This document shows positions 44,485 to 53,363 of a DNA stretch of 64,000 nucleotides, one piece after another (position 1 is the first letter of the stretch; every line of letters begins with the position of its first letter). A program made the position numbers and the translations under genes. Origin of the DNA: Coleofasciculus sp. FACHB-1120 (GTDB lineage: Bacteria; Cyanobacteriota; Cyanobacteriia; Cyanobacteriales; FACHB-T130); assembly GCF_014698845.1 (NCBI RefSeq), contig NZ_JACJTV010000005.1, forward strand, positions 234,003 through 298,002. The letters are read 5' to 3'. The notes under the pieces are model-generated. The model saw only the letters and a program-made list of their open reading frames with translations. It ran no database searches and was not told the DNA's origin.

Positions 44485-44769
44485 ATGTTGAGAATTGCGA
44501 TCGTAGCTCTATTAACTTTGGAGATAGTGTTATTGTCTGCGTTAGCGCTATCTCCAGCTAACGCGACTAGCAGTGACTTTGAAAATTACATCTGGAGCTT
44601 TGCAGATGTAGGCAGCCATCAAGTTGTTTGTAAGAAGATTGTGATGCATCCAGAGAAACCGTTGCAGTCCAAAGAATCTCACAGACAAGTTGTAAAGATG
44701 TCTTCCACCTCTACAGTCGTGAGTGATAGTTATTGTGCTTCGTCAACGAAACCTGTTGTGGGAAGCTAA
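44485..44769 (+). CDS. Small exported hypothetical protein
   Basis: 94 residues. MLRIAIVALLTLEIVLLSAL followed by ALSPANA|TSS is a good Sec signal with a predicted cut after ANA, leaving about 67 residues. The mature part is polar, with two cysteines (VVCKK and SYCAS) that could form a disulfide, and many Ser/Val/Lys. No family is recognised. It stands alone between two non-coding stretches. It is likely real because of the signal peptide, but could be a short lineage-specific protein. Confidence 0.5.
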   Translation: MLRIAIVALLTLEIVLLSALALSPANATSSDFENYIWSFADVGSHQVVCKKIVMHPEKPLQSKESHRQVVKMSSTSTVVSDSYCASSTKPVVGS

Positions 44770-45139
44770 TTCAGTTACCTCAATACTGAGCTGACTGGGA
44801 GGTGGCTGGAACACACCTCACAGATACCTCACATATGAGTTATATTTTTCCCGATTGCTTCCGGAAAGATATAGCAGTCCTAAATGATGCGTGAAAGCGA
44901 GATACCCGACTTCCTTAAGGAAGTCGGGTATCTGAACTGCTGATTCATAACTCAAATAGGGTTGCTATAGCGCCAGCTAAAAAGAGATTATTACGCGCAA
45001 AACTCGCACGACCCAAGTATTTTTATTCTCAAAATTATATTTCAAATTTTATATTTTTCGGTTCGGATATCTCTACCTTTTTGATTCCAAGTTTCCGTCC
45101 AAAGTAGCATTTACAAAACTAAATAAGTTTCAATAAAAT
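44770..45139. other. Intergenic region with a palindromic repeat
   Basis: No gene seen. The region contains the 32-bp palindrome listed separately and an AT-rich stretch (about 45000-45130) that probably holds the promoter of the glycosyltransferase gene. Confidence 0.4.
44901..44932. repeat. Perfect 32-bp palindrome
   Basis: GATACCCGACTTCCTT followed by its exact reverse complement. Palindromes of the ATACCCGACTT...AAGTCGGGTAT form are widespread in cyanobacterial genomes. It lies 131 bp behind the small exported protein gene and may end its transcript. Confidence 0.65.
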
Positions 45140-45204
45140 CTTGTGAAGAAATCCCCTCTGTTTATAAATTCCTTCACAAGGAATAAGATATCTAAAGAAC
45201 AGAG
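45140..45204 (+). promoter_or_regulatory. Leader with mutually exclusive hairpins before the GT4 gene
   Basis: CTTGTGAAG (45140-45148) can pair with CTTCACAAG (45172-45180). The latter overlaps ATTCCTT (45168-45174) and AAGGAAT (45178-45184), which pair with each other, and CTCTGTT (45156-45162) with AACAGAG (45198-45204) closes that second fold. The two folds exclude each other. The element ends 46 nt before the start codon, a position suitable for a switch or attenuator. No known riboswitch class is recognised. Confidence 0.4.
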
Positions 45205-45250
45205 CCTCTTCTAATCTAATTTTTACCTTACTACAATTAGGAGGTTAGTG

Positions 45251-46333
45251 ATGAGAATTGCACAGGTGGCACCCTTATGGGAGCGTGTTCCACCTCCAGC
45301 TTATGGCGGCATTGAATTGGTTGTCGGGTTACTTTCCGATGAATTAGTCCGGCGCGGTCATGAGGTCACTTTGTTTGCATCTGGTGATTCCATCAGTCTC
45401 GCTAAATTAGAATCTGTTCATCCACAGGCACTCCGTTTAGACTCCTCAGTGAAGGAATATAGCATTTACGAAATGCTGCAATTGAGTCGAGTCTACGAGC
45501 AAGCAGATAAGTTTGATATCATTCACTCTCACATGGGCTGCGCTGCCTTGCCTTATGCGAATCTGGTAAAAACGCCTACTGTTCACACCCTGCATGGCAT
45601 TTTTACCCCAGACAATGAAAAGCTGTTTATGCACGCCCGCCGTCAACCTTTTATTAGTATCTCCAATGACCAGCGGGAACCCAGACTAAATCTGAACTGC
45701 GTCGCTACGGTTTACAACGGCATCAATCCAACGATTTATGAGTTTTACCCCCAGCCGGATAACCCCCCTTACTTGGCTTTTCTAGGTCGAATCTCACCGG
45801 AAAAAGGGCCACATTTGGCAATAGAAATTGCTAAGCGTTCTGGCTGGCACTTAAAGATGGCAGGAAAAGTGGATGTCGTTGATGTGGAATATTTTGAGCA
45901 GGAAATCAAGCCTCACATCGATGGCAAGCAGATTGAATATTTGGGTGAAGCAAACCATGTTCAAAAGAATGCATTGATGGGAGGGGCTGTTGCAACTTTG
46001 TTCCCAATTACCTGGCGCGAACCGTTTGGGTTAGTAATGATTGAATCGATGGCATCGGGAACGCCAGTGATTGCCATGAAGATGGGTTCTACGCCAGAAG
46101 TGATTGCTCACGGGAAGACAGGCTTTTTAACCCACAACGTTGAAGAAGCGATCGCTGCAATTGATCAAGCTGCCCAATTGAACCGCTACGCTTGTCGAGA
46201 ACACGTGCTAAGTCACTTCAGCGTGCAACAGATGACTGATGGCTACGAAGCAGTTTATCAACAAATCTTGGCGGAGCGCTTTTCGCAAAATGGTCACGTC
46301 CGCAGTCAATCTAGATTGCGTAGCACCCATTAA
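45251..46333 (+). CDS. Glycosyltransferase family 4 protein
   Basis: 360 residues, GT-B fold. The start at ATG 45251 is preceded by AGGAGG; a GTG at 45248 directly before it is possible. The N-terminal domain opens MRIAQVAPLWERVPPPAYGG with the Gly-rich donor/acceptor loop YGGIE. The C-terminal nucleotide-sugar domain has FLGRISPEKGPHLAIEIAKR and the E-x7-E motif in EPFGLVMIESMASGTPVIA. It transfers a sugar from an activated donor to an unknown acceptor, perhaps a polysaccharide or lipid. It lies behind a foldable leader and before a strong terminator-like hairpin, so it is probably transcribed alone. Soluble or peripheral; no membrane segment. Confidence 0.93.
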   Translation: MRIAQVAPLWERVPPPAYGGIELVVGLLSDELVRRGHEVTLFASGDSISLAKLESVHPQALRLDSSVKEYSIYEMLQLSRVYEQADKFDIIHSHMGCAALPYANLVKTPTVHTLHGIFTPDNEKLFMHARRQPFISISNDQREPRLNLNCVATVYNGINPTIYEFYPQPDNPPYLAFLGRISPEKGPHLAIEIAKRSGWHLKMAGKVDVVDVEYFEQEIKPHIDGKQIEYLGEANHVQKNALMGGAVATLFPITWREPFGLVMIESMASGTPVIAMKMGSTPEVIAHGKTGFLTHNVEEAIAAIDQAAQLNRYACREHVLSHFSVQQMTDGYEAVYQQILAERFSQNGHVRSQSRLRSTH

Positions 46334-46345
46334 TCGCTAATCGTT

Positions 46346-46408
46346 TTGAGGAATCTTACAGGGAGGAGGAAGCTTTTGCCATCCAAACTGTAAGTCTTAA
46401 TTCCTCAA
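46346..46408. terminator. Composite hairpin behind the GT4 gene
   Basis: TTGAGGAATCTTACAG (46346-46361) pairs with CTGTAAG (46388-46394) and, after the bulge TCTTA, with ATTCCTCAA (46400-46408). This gives 16 base pairs in total. It begins 12 bp behind the stop codon. No long T tract follows. The remaining 290 bp to the TPR-CHAT gene show no gene and probably hold its promoter. Confidence 0.55.
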
Positions 46409-46700
46409 TTTAGTTCAGTTAAGAGCGAATCGCAGTTTAAGAATTTTAATTTCCCTAAAATTTGATATGATTTCGCCTAGTTGCGGTTAGTTGAGCTGAC
46501 TTAAAAATAATTTCGCTAAATTAAGTTGTAGGCAATTTCGCGTCTCTACAAATGCCCTTCGGCTTAGCATTGGTGCAAGCTATGAGCTTTGCCACTAACC
46601 GGAGTGCTTGATAACTGAGCAAATTTTTACATAACTGTGGCTCAGATAAAGATATAGATAAGGGAGCAAGCCATCTACCAATCGGCAAGAGGACTTCCCA

Positions 46701-49700
46701 ATGCACTACCGTCTTAGATATCTCAGCTTTACTACTGCGACTCTATTACTTTCGGTAACATTTCCCCTTTTACCGCTTACCTCAAACTTTGAGCCTCTGG
46801 TCGTTCAGGCGCAAACGACCCAAGATAGAAACGCTAAGGCAAAGCGGCTGAACGAAGAGGGACTTCAGCAATTAGACAGGGGGCAATTTCGAGAAGCCTT
46901 AGAGAAATTCCAGCAGGCTTTAGCGATTAATCGAGAAATTGGCGATCGCAAAGGCGAGGGAGTCAGCCTCAACAACATTGGGCTAGCTTACGACAACTTG
47001 GATCGATATCCCAAAGCTTTAGAGTTTTATCAACAAGCTTTAGCGATTTTTATAGAAAGTCGGGACAAGGCGGAGGAAGGAAACACTCGCAGTAACATCG
47101 GGTTAGTTTACCGCAAACTGAGCCAGTACCCCAAAGCTCTAGAGTTCTATCAGCAAGCCTTAGCCATTCGCAAAGAAATTGATGACAAGTCAGGGATAGG
47201 GACAACCCTCAACAATATGGGGGCAGTTTACCACGGCCTCGGAGAGTACCCAAAAGCCCTAGAGTTCTTTAGCGAAGCCTTAGCCATTCGCAGAAAAATT
47301 GGCGACAAGACAGGGGAAGGGACAACCCTCGGCAACATGGGATCGGTTTACAACGAGTCGGGACAGTACCCGAAAGCTTTAGAGTTTTATCAGCAAGCTT
47401 TAGCCATCGCTAGAGAAGTTAGCAACAAAGCGGGGGAAGGGGTAATTCTCAGCAACATGGGGGCAGTTTACAACAGCCTTGGAGAGTACCCGAAAGCCTT
47501 AGAGTTTTATCAACAAGCTTTAGCCATTTTCACAAAAATTGGTGCCAAAGCGTGGGAAGGAAACACCCTCAACAAGATTGGGTTAGTTTACAACAACCTG
47601 GGGCAGTACCCAAAAGCTTTGGAGTTTTATCAACAAGCTTTAGCCATTCGTAAAGAAATTGACGATAAGGCGGGTGAAGGAGGCACCCTCAACAATATTG
47701 GGGGAGTTTATACTAATCTGGGGCAGTACCCGAAAGCCTTGGAGTTTTTTAATCAAGCTTTAGCCATTCGTCAAGAAATTGGTGACAAGCCGGGGAAAGG
47801 GGTGACTTTTAACAATATCGGGGCAGTTTATATTGAGCTGGGGCAATATTTAAAAGCTTTGGAGTTTTATCAACAAGCTTTAGCCATTCGCAAAGAAGTT
47901 GGCGATAAGGCGGGGGAAGGGGTGACTCTCAGCAATATTGGGTTAGTTTACGCCAAACTAGGACAATATCCGAAAGCGTTGGAGTTCTATCAACAAGCTT
48001 TAGCGATTGGTCAAGAAATTGGCGATAAGGCAGGGAAAGGGGTGACTTTCAACAATATCGGGTTAGTTTACTCCGAGCTAGGACAGTACCCAAAAGCGTT
48101 GGAGTTTTATCAACAAGCTTTAGCGATTGGTCAAGAAATTGGCGATAAGGCGTCGGAAGCAAACACTCTCAGCAACATCGGGTTAGTTCACCGCAACTTA
48201 AATCAGTACCCGAAAGCGTTAGAGTTCTATCAACAAGCTTTAGCCATTCGCACAAAAATTGGCGACAAAGCGGGGGAAGGAACAACCCTCGATAATATGG
48301 GGGCAATTTACTACAACCGGGGACAGTACGAGAAAGCATTAGAGTTTTATCAACAAGCTTTAGCCATTCGTAAAGAAGTTGGCGATAAAGCGGGGGAAGG
48401 GACAACCCTCAATAACATTGGGGCAGTTTACTACGACCAGAAGCAGGACCCAAAAGCGTTGGAGTTTTATCAACAAGCTTTAGCCATTCGCAAAGAAATT
48501 GGCGATAAGCCTGGGGAAGGTGTAACCCTCAATAATATTGGTGTGCTTTTAGAGGAAAAGCAGCCAGAATTAGCGATCGCTTTCTTGAAACAATCGGTCA
48601 ATGTCACGGAAGCGATTCGCAAAGATTTAAGAATCCTGCCAAAAGAGCAACAGCAGTCTTACACCGAAACCGTTGCAGCCACCTATCGTCGTCTCGCCGA
48701 CCTTTTGCTCAAAGAAAACCGGGTACTCGAAGCGCAACGAGTCCTCGACTTGCTCAAACTTCAAGAACTCGACGATTACCTCCGCACCGTACAAGGGAAC
48801 GAAAATACAAAACCGGGGGTGGAATATTTACCCTTAGAAGAGCGACTTTTGGGCGAGTATAATACTGAACTCGCTTCCGTTGTCCAAATTGGTAAAGAAC
48901 TACAGAAACTCCAGAAAATTCCTGCAAGCGATCGCACCCCTGAGCAGGAAAAGCGACGACGGGAGATTGAAACCGCTCAGCGGGAATCGACCCGAAAATT
49001 TCTCGATTTTATCGGTTCTCCCCAAATTGTCGCCCTGGTTGGGCAACTGAACCAAACCACAGACGGCGAAACCCTTAGCCCGCAAATGCTTGTAGGTTTA
49101 CAAGATAATCTCAAAAAACTGGCACAAGATGCTGTTCTCCTCTATCCGCTGATTCTCGAAGACCGCCTGGAACTGGTACTCATTACCCCCTACGCGCCTC
49201 CGATTCATCAGACTGTCCCCGTCAAACGAGAAGAACTCAACCGCACCATTGCCGACTTTCGTTCTGCCTTAACAAATCCGAATGCGAATGCTAAAGAACC
49301 TGCCCAAAAACTCTACAATTGGCTCATTCAACCGATAGAAGCTGCCCTTAAAGAAGCGAACGCCCAGACCATTATCTATGCTCCAGACGGACAATTGCGC
49401 TACATTCCCCTAGCGGCTTTGTATGACGGCAATCAGTGGTTGGTGCAGAAGTACCGCGTCAATAATATCACTGCCTTAAGTTTGACCGAGTGGGACAAGA
49501 AACCCCAAACGCCTAAGATTTTAGCGGGTGCGTTCAGTCAGGGAAATTACAGCTTTCAAGTCGGCGATCGCAACTTCAACTTTGGAGGATTGCGCTTTGC
49601 AGGAAAGGAAGTCGAAAACTTGGCGGCGATGCTTCCTAACACGACAGGTTTACTCAACCGGGACTTTAGCGAAAAGGAAATATTAGCCCGGATCAGCGAT

Positions 49701-50207
49701 TATTCTATCCTCCACTTCGCGACTCATGCCGCCTTTGTCACAGGTAAACCTGAAGATTCGTTTATATTATTTGGCAATGGCGATCGCGCAAATTTCCGCG
49801 ATGTCGAAACTTGGCCTCTCAGAAATACCGATCTGGTCGTACTTTCTGCTTGCGAAACCGGAGTCGGCGGTCAATTAGGTGATGGGAAAGAGATTTTAGG
49901 CTTTGGGTACCTGATGCAGAAGGCAGGTGCGAGGGCGGCGATCGCGTCTTTGTGGACGGTCGATGATGGCGGTACCCAAGCACTGATGAATGCTTTCTAT
50001 ACCGCACTAGAAAATGGCAATACCCCGAAAGCTGAATCCCTCCGCCAAGCACAAATCGCCTTAATTACCGGCGACTATACGGCTTTGGGTCAAGAACGGG
50101 GCATTTTTGTCGTCGAACGGATTCGCGATATACCCGGTAATGTTAGCGATCGCCTTAGCCACCCTTATTATTGGGCACCCTTCATCTTGATTGGCAATGG
50201 TCTATAA
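46701..50207 (+). CDS. Exported TPR-CHAT domain protein
   Basis: 1168 residues. A signal peptide (residues 1-38, ending VVQAQ) is followed by a TPR array of fourteen 40-residue units (64-623; consensus KALEFYQQALAIRKEIGDK then AGEGTTLNNIGAVYxxLGQYP). Next comes a helical linker with a coiled stretch around residues 720-770. The C-terminal CHAT (caspase-like) domain has HFATHA (His1009) and SACETG (Cys1051), both catalytic residues in place. It ends WAPFILIGNGL, as is usual. Such proteins are common in cyanobacteria; they are taken to be proteases activated through the TPR part, but the target is unknown. The signal peptide suggests action in the periplasm or outside. The gene converges with a small acidic protein 7 bp behind it. 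Confidence 0.93.
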   Translation: MHYRLRYLSFTTATLLLSVTFPLLPLTSNFEPLVVQAQTTQDRNAKAKRLNEEGLQQLDRGQFREALEKFQQALAINREIGDRKGEGVSLNNIGLAYDNLDRYPKALEFYQQALAIFIESRDKAEEGNTRSNIGLVYRKLSQYPKALEFYQQALAIRKEIDDKSGIGTTLNNMGAVYHGLGEYPKALEFFSEALAIRRKIGDKTGEGTTLGNMGSVYNESGQYPKALEFYQQALAIAREVSNKAGEGVILSNMGAVYNSLGEYPKALEFYQQALAIFTKIGAKAWEGNTLNKIGLVYNNLGQYPKALEFYQQALAIRKEIDDKAGEGGTLNNIGGVYTNLGQYPKALEFFNQALAIRQEIGDKPGKGVTFNNIGAVYIELGQYLKALEFYQQALAIRKEVGDKAGEGVTLSNIGLVYAKLGQYPKALEFYQQALAIGQEIGDKAGKGVTFNNIGLVYSELGQYPKALEFYQQALAIGQEIGDKASEANTLSNIGLVHRNLNQYPKALEFYQQALAIRTKIGDKAGEGTTLDNMGAIYYNRGQYEKALEFYQQALAIRKEVGDKAGEGTTLNNIGAVYYDQKQDPKALEFYQQALAIRKEIGDKPGEGVTLNNIGVLLEEKQPELAIAFLKQSVNVTEAIRKDLRILPKEQQQSYTETVAATYRRLADLLLKENRVLEAQRVLDLLKLQELDDYLRTVQGNENTKPGVEYLPLEERLLGEYNTELASVVQIGKELQKLQKIPASDRTPEQEKRRREIETAQRESTRKFLDFIGSPQIVALVGQLNQTTDGETLSPQMLVGLQDNLKKLAQDAVLLYPLILEDRLELVLITPYAPPIHQTVPVKREELNRTIADFRSALTNPNANAKEPAQKLYNWLIQPIEAALKEANAQTIIYAPDGQLRYIPLAALYDGNQWLVQKYRVNNITALSLTEWDKKPQTPKILAGAFSQGNYSFQVGDRNFNFGGLRFAGKEVENLAAMLPNTTGLLNRDFSEKEILARISDYSILHFATHAAFVTGKPEDSFILFGNGDRANFRDVETWPLRNTDLVVLSACETGVGGQLGDGKEILGFGYLMQKAGARAAIASLWTVDDGGTQALMNAFYTALENGNTPKAESLRQAQIALITGDYTALGQERGIFVVERIRDIPGNVSDRLSHPYYWAPFILIGNGL
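46890..48570 (+). repeat. Tandem 120-bp coding repeats (TPR array)
   Basis: Fourteen units of exactly 120 bp, in frame. The segment TTTTATCAACAAGCTTTAGC is repeated almost unchanged in most units. Variation is concentrated at residues that face the TPR groove. The high identity at DNA level, including silent positions, suggests recent duplication or gene conversion between units. Copy number could differ between strains. Confidence 0.9.
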
Positions 50208-50214
50208 ATGCCGA

Positions 50215-50427
50215 TTACTGCTGTTCTTGCCCCGATCCGCCTTGATTTGGTCGTTGCGTCGCGGCGGCATTCTCCGGACTTTCTTCTTCGGCTCTTCTGG
50301 CATCAACACCTTCATCCAGAAGATCGGCTGGCTCTACTGAGGAGTCAGCCGCAGTATCAATCCGACCATTCGCATTGGTGTTGGGTTTGGCTGAAGTACC
50401 TTTATGACTTGCATGACCACCTGGCAT
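50215..50427 (-). CDS. Small hydrophilic, probably disordered protein
   Basis: 70 residues starting MPGGHASHKGTSAKPNTNAN and ending PNQGGSGQEQQ. It is rich in Ala, Glu, Gly and Asn, with one acidic stretch (VEPADLLDEGVD) and no hydrophobic core. A ribosome-binding site GAGGAAG lies 5 nt before the ATG, and the 14-bp palindrome TCAATTTAAATTGA (50438-50451) lies just upstream of it, a likely operator or promoter element. It converges with the CHAT gene (7 bp). No family is recognised; the composition resembles small stress-related disordered proteins. Confidence 0.5.
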   Translation of the reverse strand: MPGGHASHKGTSAKPNTNANGRIDTAADSSVEPADLLDEGVDARRAEEESPENAAATQRPNQGGSGQEQQ

Positions 50428-50451
50428 AATTTCTTCCTCAATTTAAATTGA

Positions 50452-50856
50452 ATTTATCTCTTTCAGCTTAGACTCGTTGGTTTAGAGAAATACCCTATCT
50501 TGGGGCTTAAATTTGACTAAAAAAACAACATTTATGATTGGTTTCTACTCATTTATTTTCTGTCTGTTTATCCTCCATAAGTATAGATAGAGACGCGATA
50601 ACCCTTGTTTCTACTGGCTATCCAGACGAAACTCGCTCTCAACAGGCTTTCAAACCGACCCTGCCAGAATTGACCAGTCGTGTCTTTTTAATCACCAGAA
50701 TATTTTTTAGAAAATCAATTGAGCTTTTAATCAAAGAGATCATACTTAAGATTGATGAGATTGCTAGGATAAATTTGCTTTTCTCTTGAAGAGTTACTCG
50801 ATTAAAAGAATTGTTAAATCGGTTAAAAAGATTAGCTCTCTTCTGGCATAAACACG
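50452..50856. other. Intergenic region, no gene seen
   Basis: AT-rich. An 83-codon frame starting with TTG at 50538 has no ribosome-binding site or recognisable domain and is judged accidental. The region probably contains the promoters of the small hydrophilic protein (minus) and of the GH31 gene (plus). Confidence 0.4.
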
Positions 50857-53334
50857 ATGAGTCTCTTCAAAGAAATATCGCTAAAAATACGTTTTTTTCT
50901 AGGATCGCTGCTCTATGTGAGTTATATGCCGCAGGCATTCGTCTACTCTCGCCAACGCGATCGCATTGAACAGGAGTTTCCCAATCTGCCAGCCGAGGAA
51001 GCTTTTGACAACCCCGGAAAATTACTCCGGGGCGAGCCAAGCAATCGAGGTGCTAATTTTTACTTCGAGCAAGCAGAGTTAGAAATTTGTTTTCTGACTG
51101 GCGATTTAGTCCGAGTGGATTGGAAGCCGGGGATACCGCCGATTCCGTATGCGATCGCTCGTCAGGATTGGTCGGAAGTCGAGACGACGCTGGAAGAAAC
51201 GGCGGAGGGGTGGACGGTTTCGAGCCACAATCTCGCCGTCATCGTCGGAATCGATGGCAGTCTGAAATTCTGCGACTCTTCTGGACAAACCTTACGGGAA
51301 GAACTCCCGCCGCAGCGAAAAGACGGGGGATGGATTCACAAAGCACGACTACGAGAAGAAGAACGCATTTATGGCTTGGGAGAACGTGCTTCTTCCCTCA
51401 ACCTGCGTGCAGCGAGGGAGGTGACAAAGAAAGGAGAAGTTACCCAGCAACCTAAAACATATCGGATGTGGAACTATGACGCGGCTGGGATGTATGCTCC
51501 CGGTTCAGATCCGATGTATATTTGCATTCCGGTTTATTGGGGTCTTCACTCCGCTGGCAGTTACTTGGTTTTCTATGAAAACTCTTTTAATGCCAATTTT
51601 ACGTTTGCGGATGTCGCCACAGCCGACTTCGACGGAGGATCGCTGCGTTACTACTTTACTTCCGGCTCGCCTGCGGAACTACTAGAGCGTTACACGGAGT
51701 TGACGGGACGTTCTCCCCTGCCTCCCCGCTGGGCTTTAGGATATCATCAGTCGAAGTGGGGATATGGTACAGAAGAGGCAGTCCGAAAAGAAGCGAAGAC
51801 ATTTCAGGCTCATAACTTGCCGTTGAGTGCGATTCACCTAGATATTGACTGTCAGGTGGGATATCGAGCCTTTACGATTGACCCGGAGCGCTTTCCCAAC
51901 TTAGGAAGTTTTACGCAAGAGCTGGCTGAGATAGGGGTGCAGTTTATTGCCATTCTCAACCCAGGAATTAAGTACAGCCGCCAGAGCAACTTGTTCTTAG
52001 AGGGTCAGATTCTCGATGCGTTTTGCAAACACCCCAACGGTAAGCTTGTTGTTGCCCCAGTTTGGCCCGGTTGGTCAGTTTTCCCCGATTACACGAATCC
52101 AACGGTACGCAAGTGGTGGAGTCGGCAGTATGCATACTTGCTAGATGTCGGCGTGGCGGGATTTTGGCACGACATGAACGAACCGGCTGCGTTTATTCTT
52201 TGGGGCGATCGCTCTCTTCCCAAACCGACGCGGCATTTCTTGGAAGGGAGAGGGGGCGACCATCGCGAAGCTCATAACATCTACGGGTTGCTGCAAGCGA
52301 AGGCGGGATACGAAAGTCTGCGGGAACATCGACCCCATCAACGCCCGTTCATTGTTTCCCGTGCGGGTTGGGCAGGACTCCAGCGCTATGCTTGGACTTG
52401 GACGGGGGATATTGAGTGTACGTGGGCGGCGTTGCGCCAGACGGTGGCAACGGTTGTGGGGTTAGGACTATCGGGAGTTCCTTATAGTGGCCCGGATATC
52501 GGCGGTTTTCAGGGAAATCCGAGTGCTGAACTTTACTTGCGCTGGTTCCAGATGGCAAGTTTTCTGACTTTTTGCCGCACCCATTCTTCTAATAACGTTG
52601 AACACCGCACGCCGTGGACGTATGGCGAACCTTACCTGAGTATCATTCGGCAATTCTTGCAATTACGCTATAAATTGCTGCCCTACTTCTATACATTGGC
52701 TTGGGAAGCCAGCCAGAAGGGTTATTCTCCGGTGCGTCCGCTTTTCTGGGCTGACAGCGACGAACCGGCACTTTGGGATGTAGAGGATGCTTTCTTGTTG
52801 GGCGATGCACTGCTAGTTTGTCCGATTGTTGAAGATAAAGCGCGATCGCGTGAAGTCCTCTTACCGAACGGTCGTTGGTATCGTTTCTGGGATGATGCAG
52901 TGCTGGAGGGTTCGCAGTCGGTAAATTTGGATGCACCGCTAGAGCAGATTCCAGTGCTGGTGAGGGCAGGGAGTATTCTTCCAATGGAGGAAGATCGGCA
53001 ACTAATTCTCCACCTCTACCCGCCCGTACAAGAAACTTGCGAAGCTCACCTCTACAGCGATGCCGGAGATGGATATGGAGAATCGCGGCTCGATCGATTC
53101 CGGATGGTGCGGGACGGGAACGGTTTAGAACTCACCTGGGAAGAACAACACGGGGATTATGCTTTCCCTTACGCCAGTGTCCAAGTGCAACTTCACGGGA
53201 TGGAAGCCCAGCAAGCTTGGGTAGATGGGTCAGAAGTGACTTGTCAGGGGAAGCGTATAGAATGCGTTAGCGCAGCGGGAGGCGGTAGCATCCATCGCTT
53301 CCAGCAAATTCGCTTTCAGGGAGAATTGAGTTAA
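50857..53334 (+). CDS. GH31 alpha-glucosidase
   Basis: 825 residues, the usual size for glycoside hydrolase family 31. The N-terminal beta-sandwich has IYGLGERASSLNLR. In the TIM barrel the nucleophile Asp lies in FWHDMNEPAAF (near residue 438) and the acid/base in YSGPDIGGF (near 545). LPPRWALGYHQSKWGYG and HLDIDCQ are also family marks. The C-terminal beta domains follow. The first 20 residues are weakly hydrophobic (IRFFLGSLLYVSYMP) but do not form a clear export signal. It releases glucose from alpha-glucosides or related oligosaccharides. It stands between an AT-rich promoter region and the convergent erythromycin-esterase homologue (about 30 bp). Confidence 0.94.
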   Translation: MSLFKEISLKIRFFLGSLLYVSYMPQAFVYSRQRDRIEQEFPNLPAEEAFDNPGKLLRGEPSNRGANFYFEQAELEICFLTGDLVRVDWKPGIPPIPYAIARQDWSEVETTLEETAEGWTVSSHNLAVIVGIDGSLKFCDSSGQTLREELPPQRKDGGWIHKARLREEERIYGLGERASSLNLRAAREVTKKGEVTQQPKTYRMWNYDAAGMYAPGSDPMYICIPVYWGLHSAGSYLVFYENSFNANFTFADVATADFDGGSLRYYFTSGSPAELLERYTELTGRSPLPPRWALGYHQSKWGYGTEEAVRKEAKTFQAHNLPLSAIHLDIDCQVGYRAFTIDPERFPNLGSFTQELAEIGVQFIAILNPGIKYSRQSNLFLEGQILDAFCKHPNGKLVVAPVWPGWSVFPDYTNPTVRKWWSRQYAYLLDVGVAGFWHDMNEPAAFILWGDRSLPKPTRHFLEGRGGDHREAHNIYGLLQAKAGYESLREHRPHQRPFIVSRAGWAGLQRYAWTWTGDIECTWAALRQTVATVVGLGLSGVPYSGPDIGGFQGNPSAELYLRWFQMASFLTFCRTHSSNNVEHRTPWTYGEPYLSIIRQFLQLRYKLLPYFYTLAWEASQKGYSPVRPLFWADSDEPALWDVEDAFLLGDALLVCPIVEDKARSREVLLPNGRWYRFWDDAVLEGSQSVNLDAPLEQIPVLVRAGSILPMEEDRQLILHLYPPVQETCEAHLYSDAGDGYGESRLDRFRMVRDGNGLELTWEEQHGDYAFPYASVQVQLHGMEAQQAWVDGSEVTCQGKRIECVSAAGGGSIHRFQQIRFQGELS

Positions 53335-53363
53335 ATCCATTTATCCCCAGAAAACCTCTACGG

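Noticed and set aside
46890..48570. Regularly spaced near-identical repeats, at first sight like a CRISPR array
   Set aside because: The 120-bp period is in frame and encodes 40-residue TPR units; there are no unique spacers or cas genes.
50538..50789. 83-codon frame beginning with TTG
   Set aside because: No ribosome-binding site and no recognisable domain; AT-rich promoter-like DNA.
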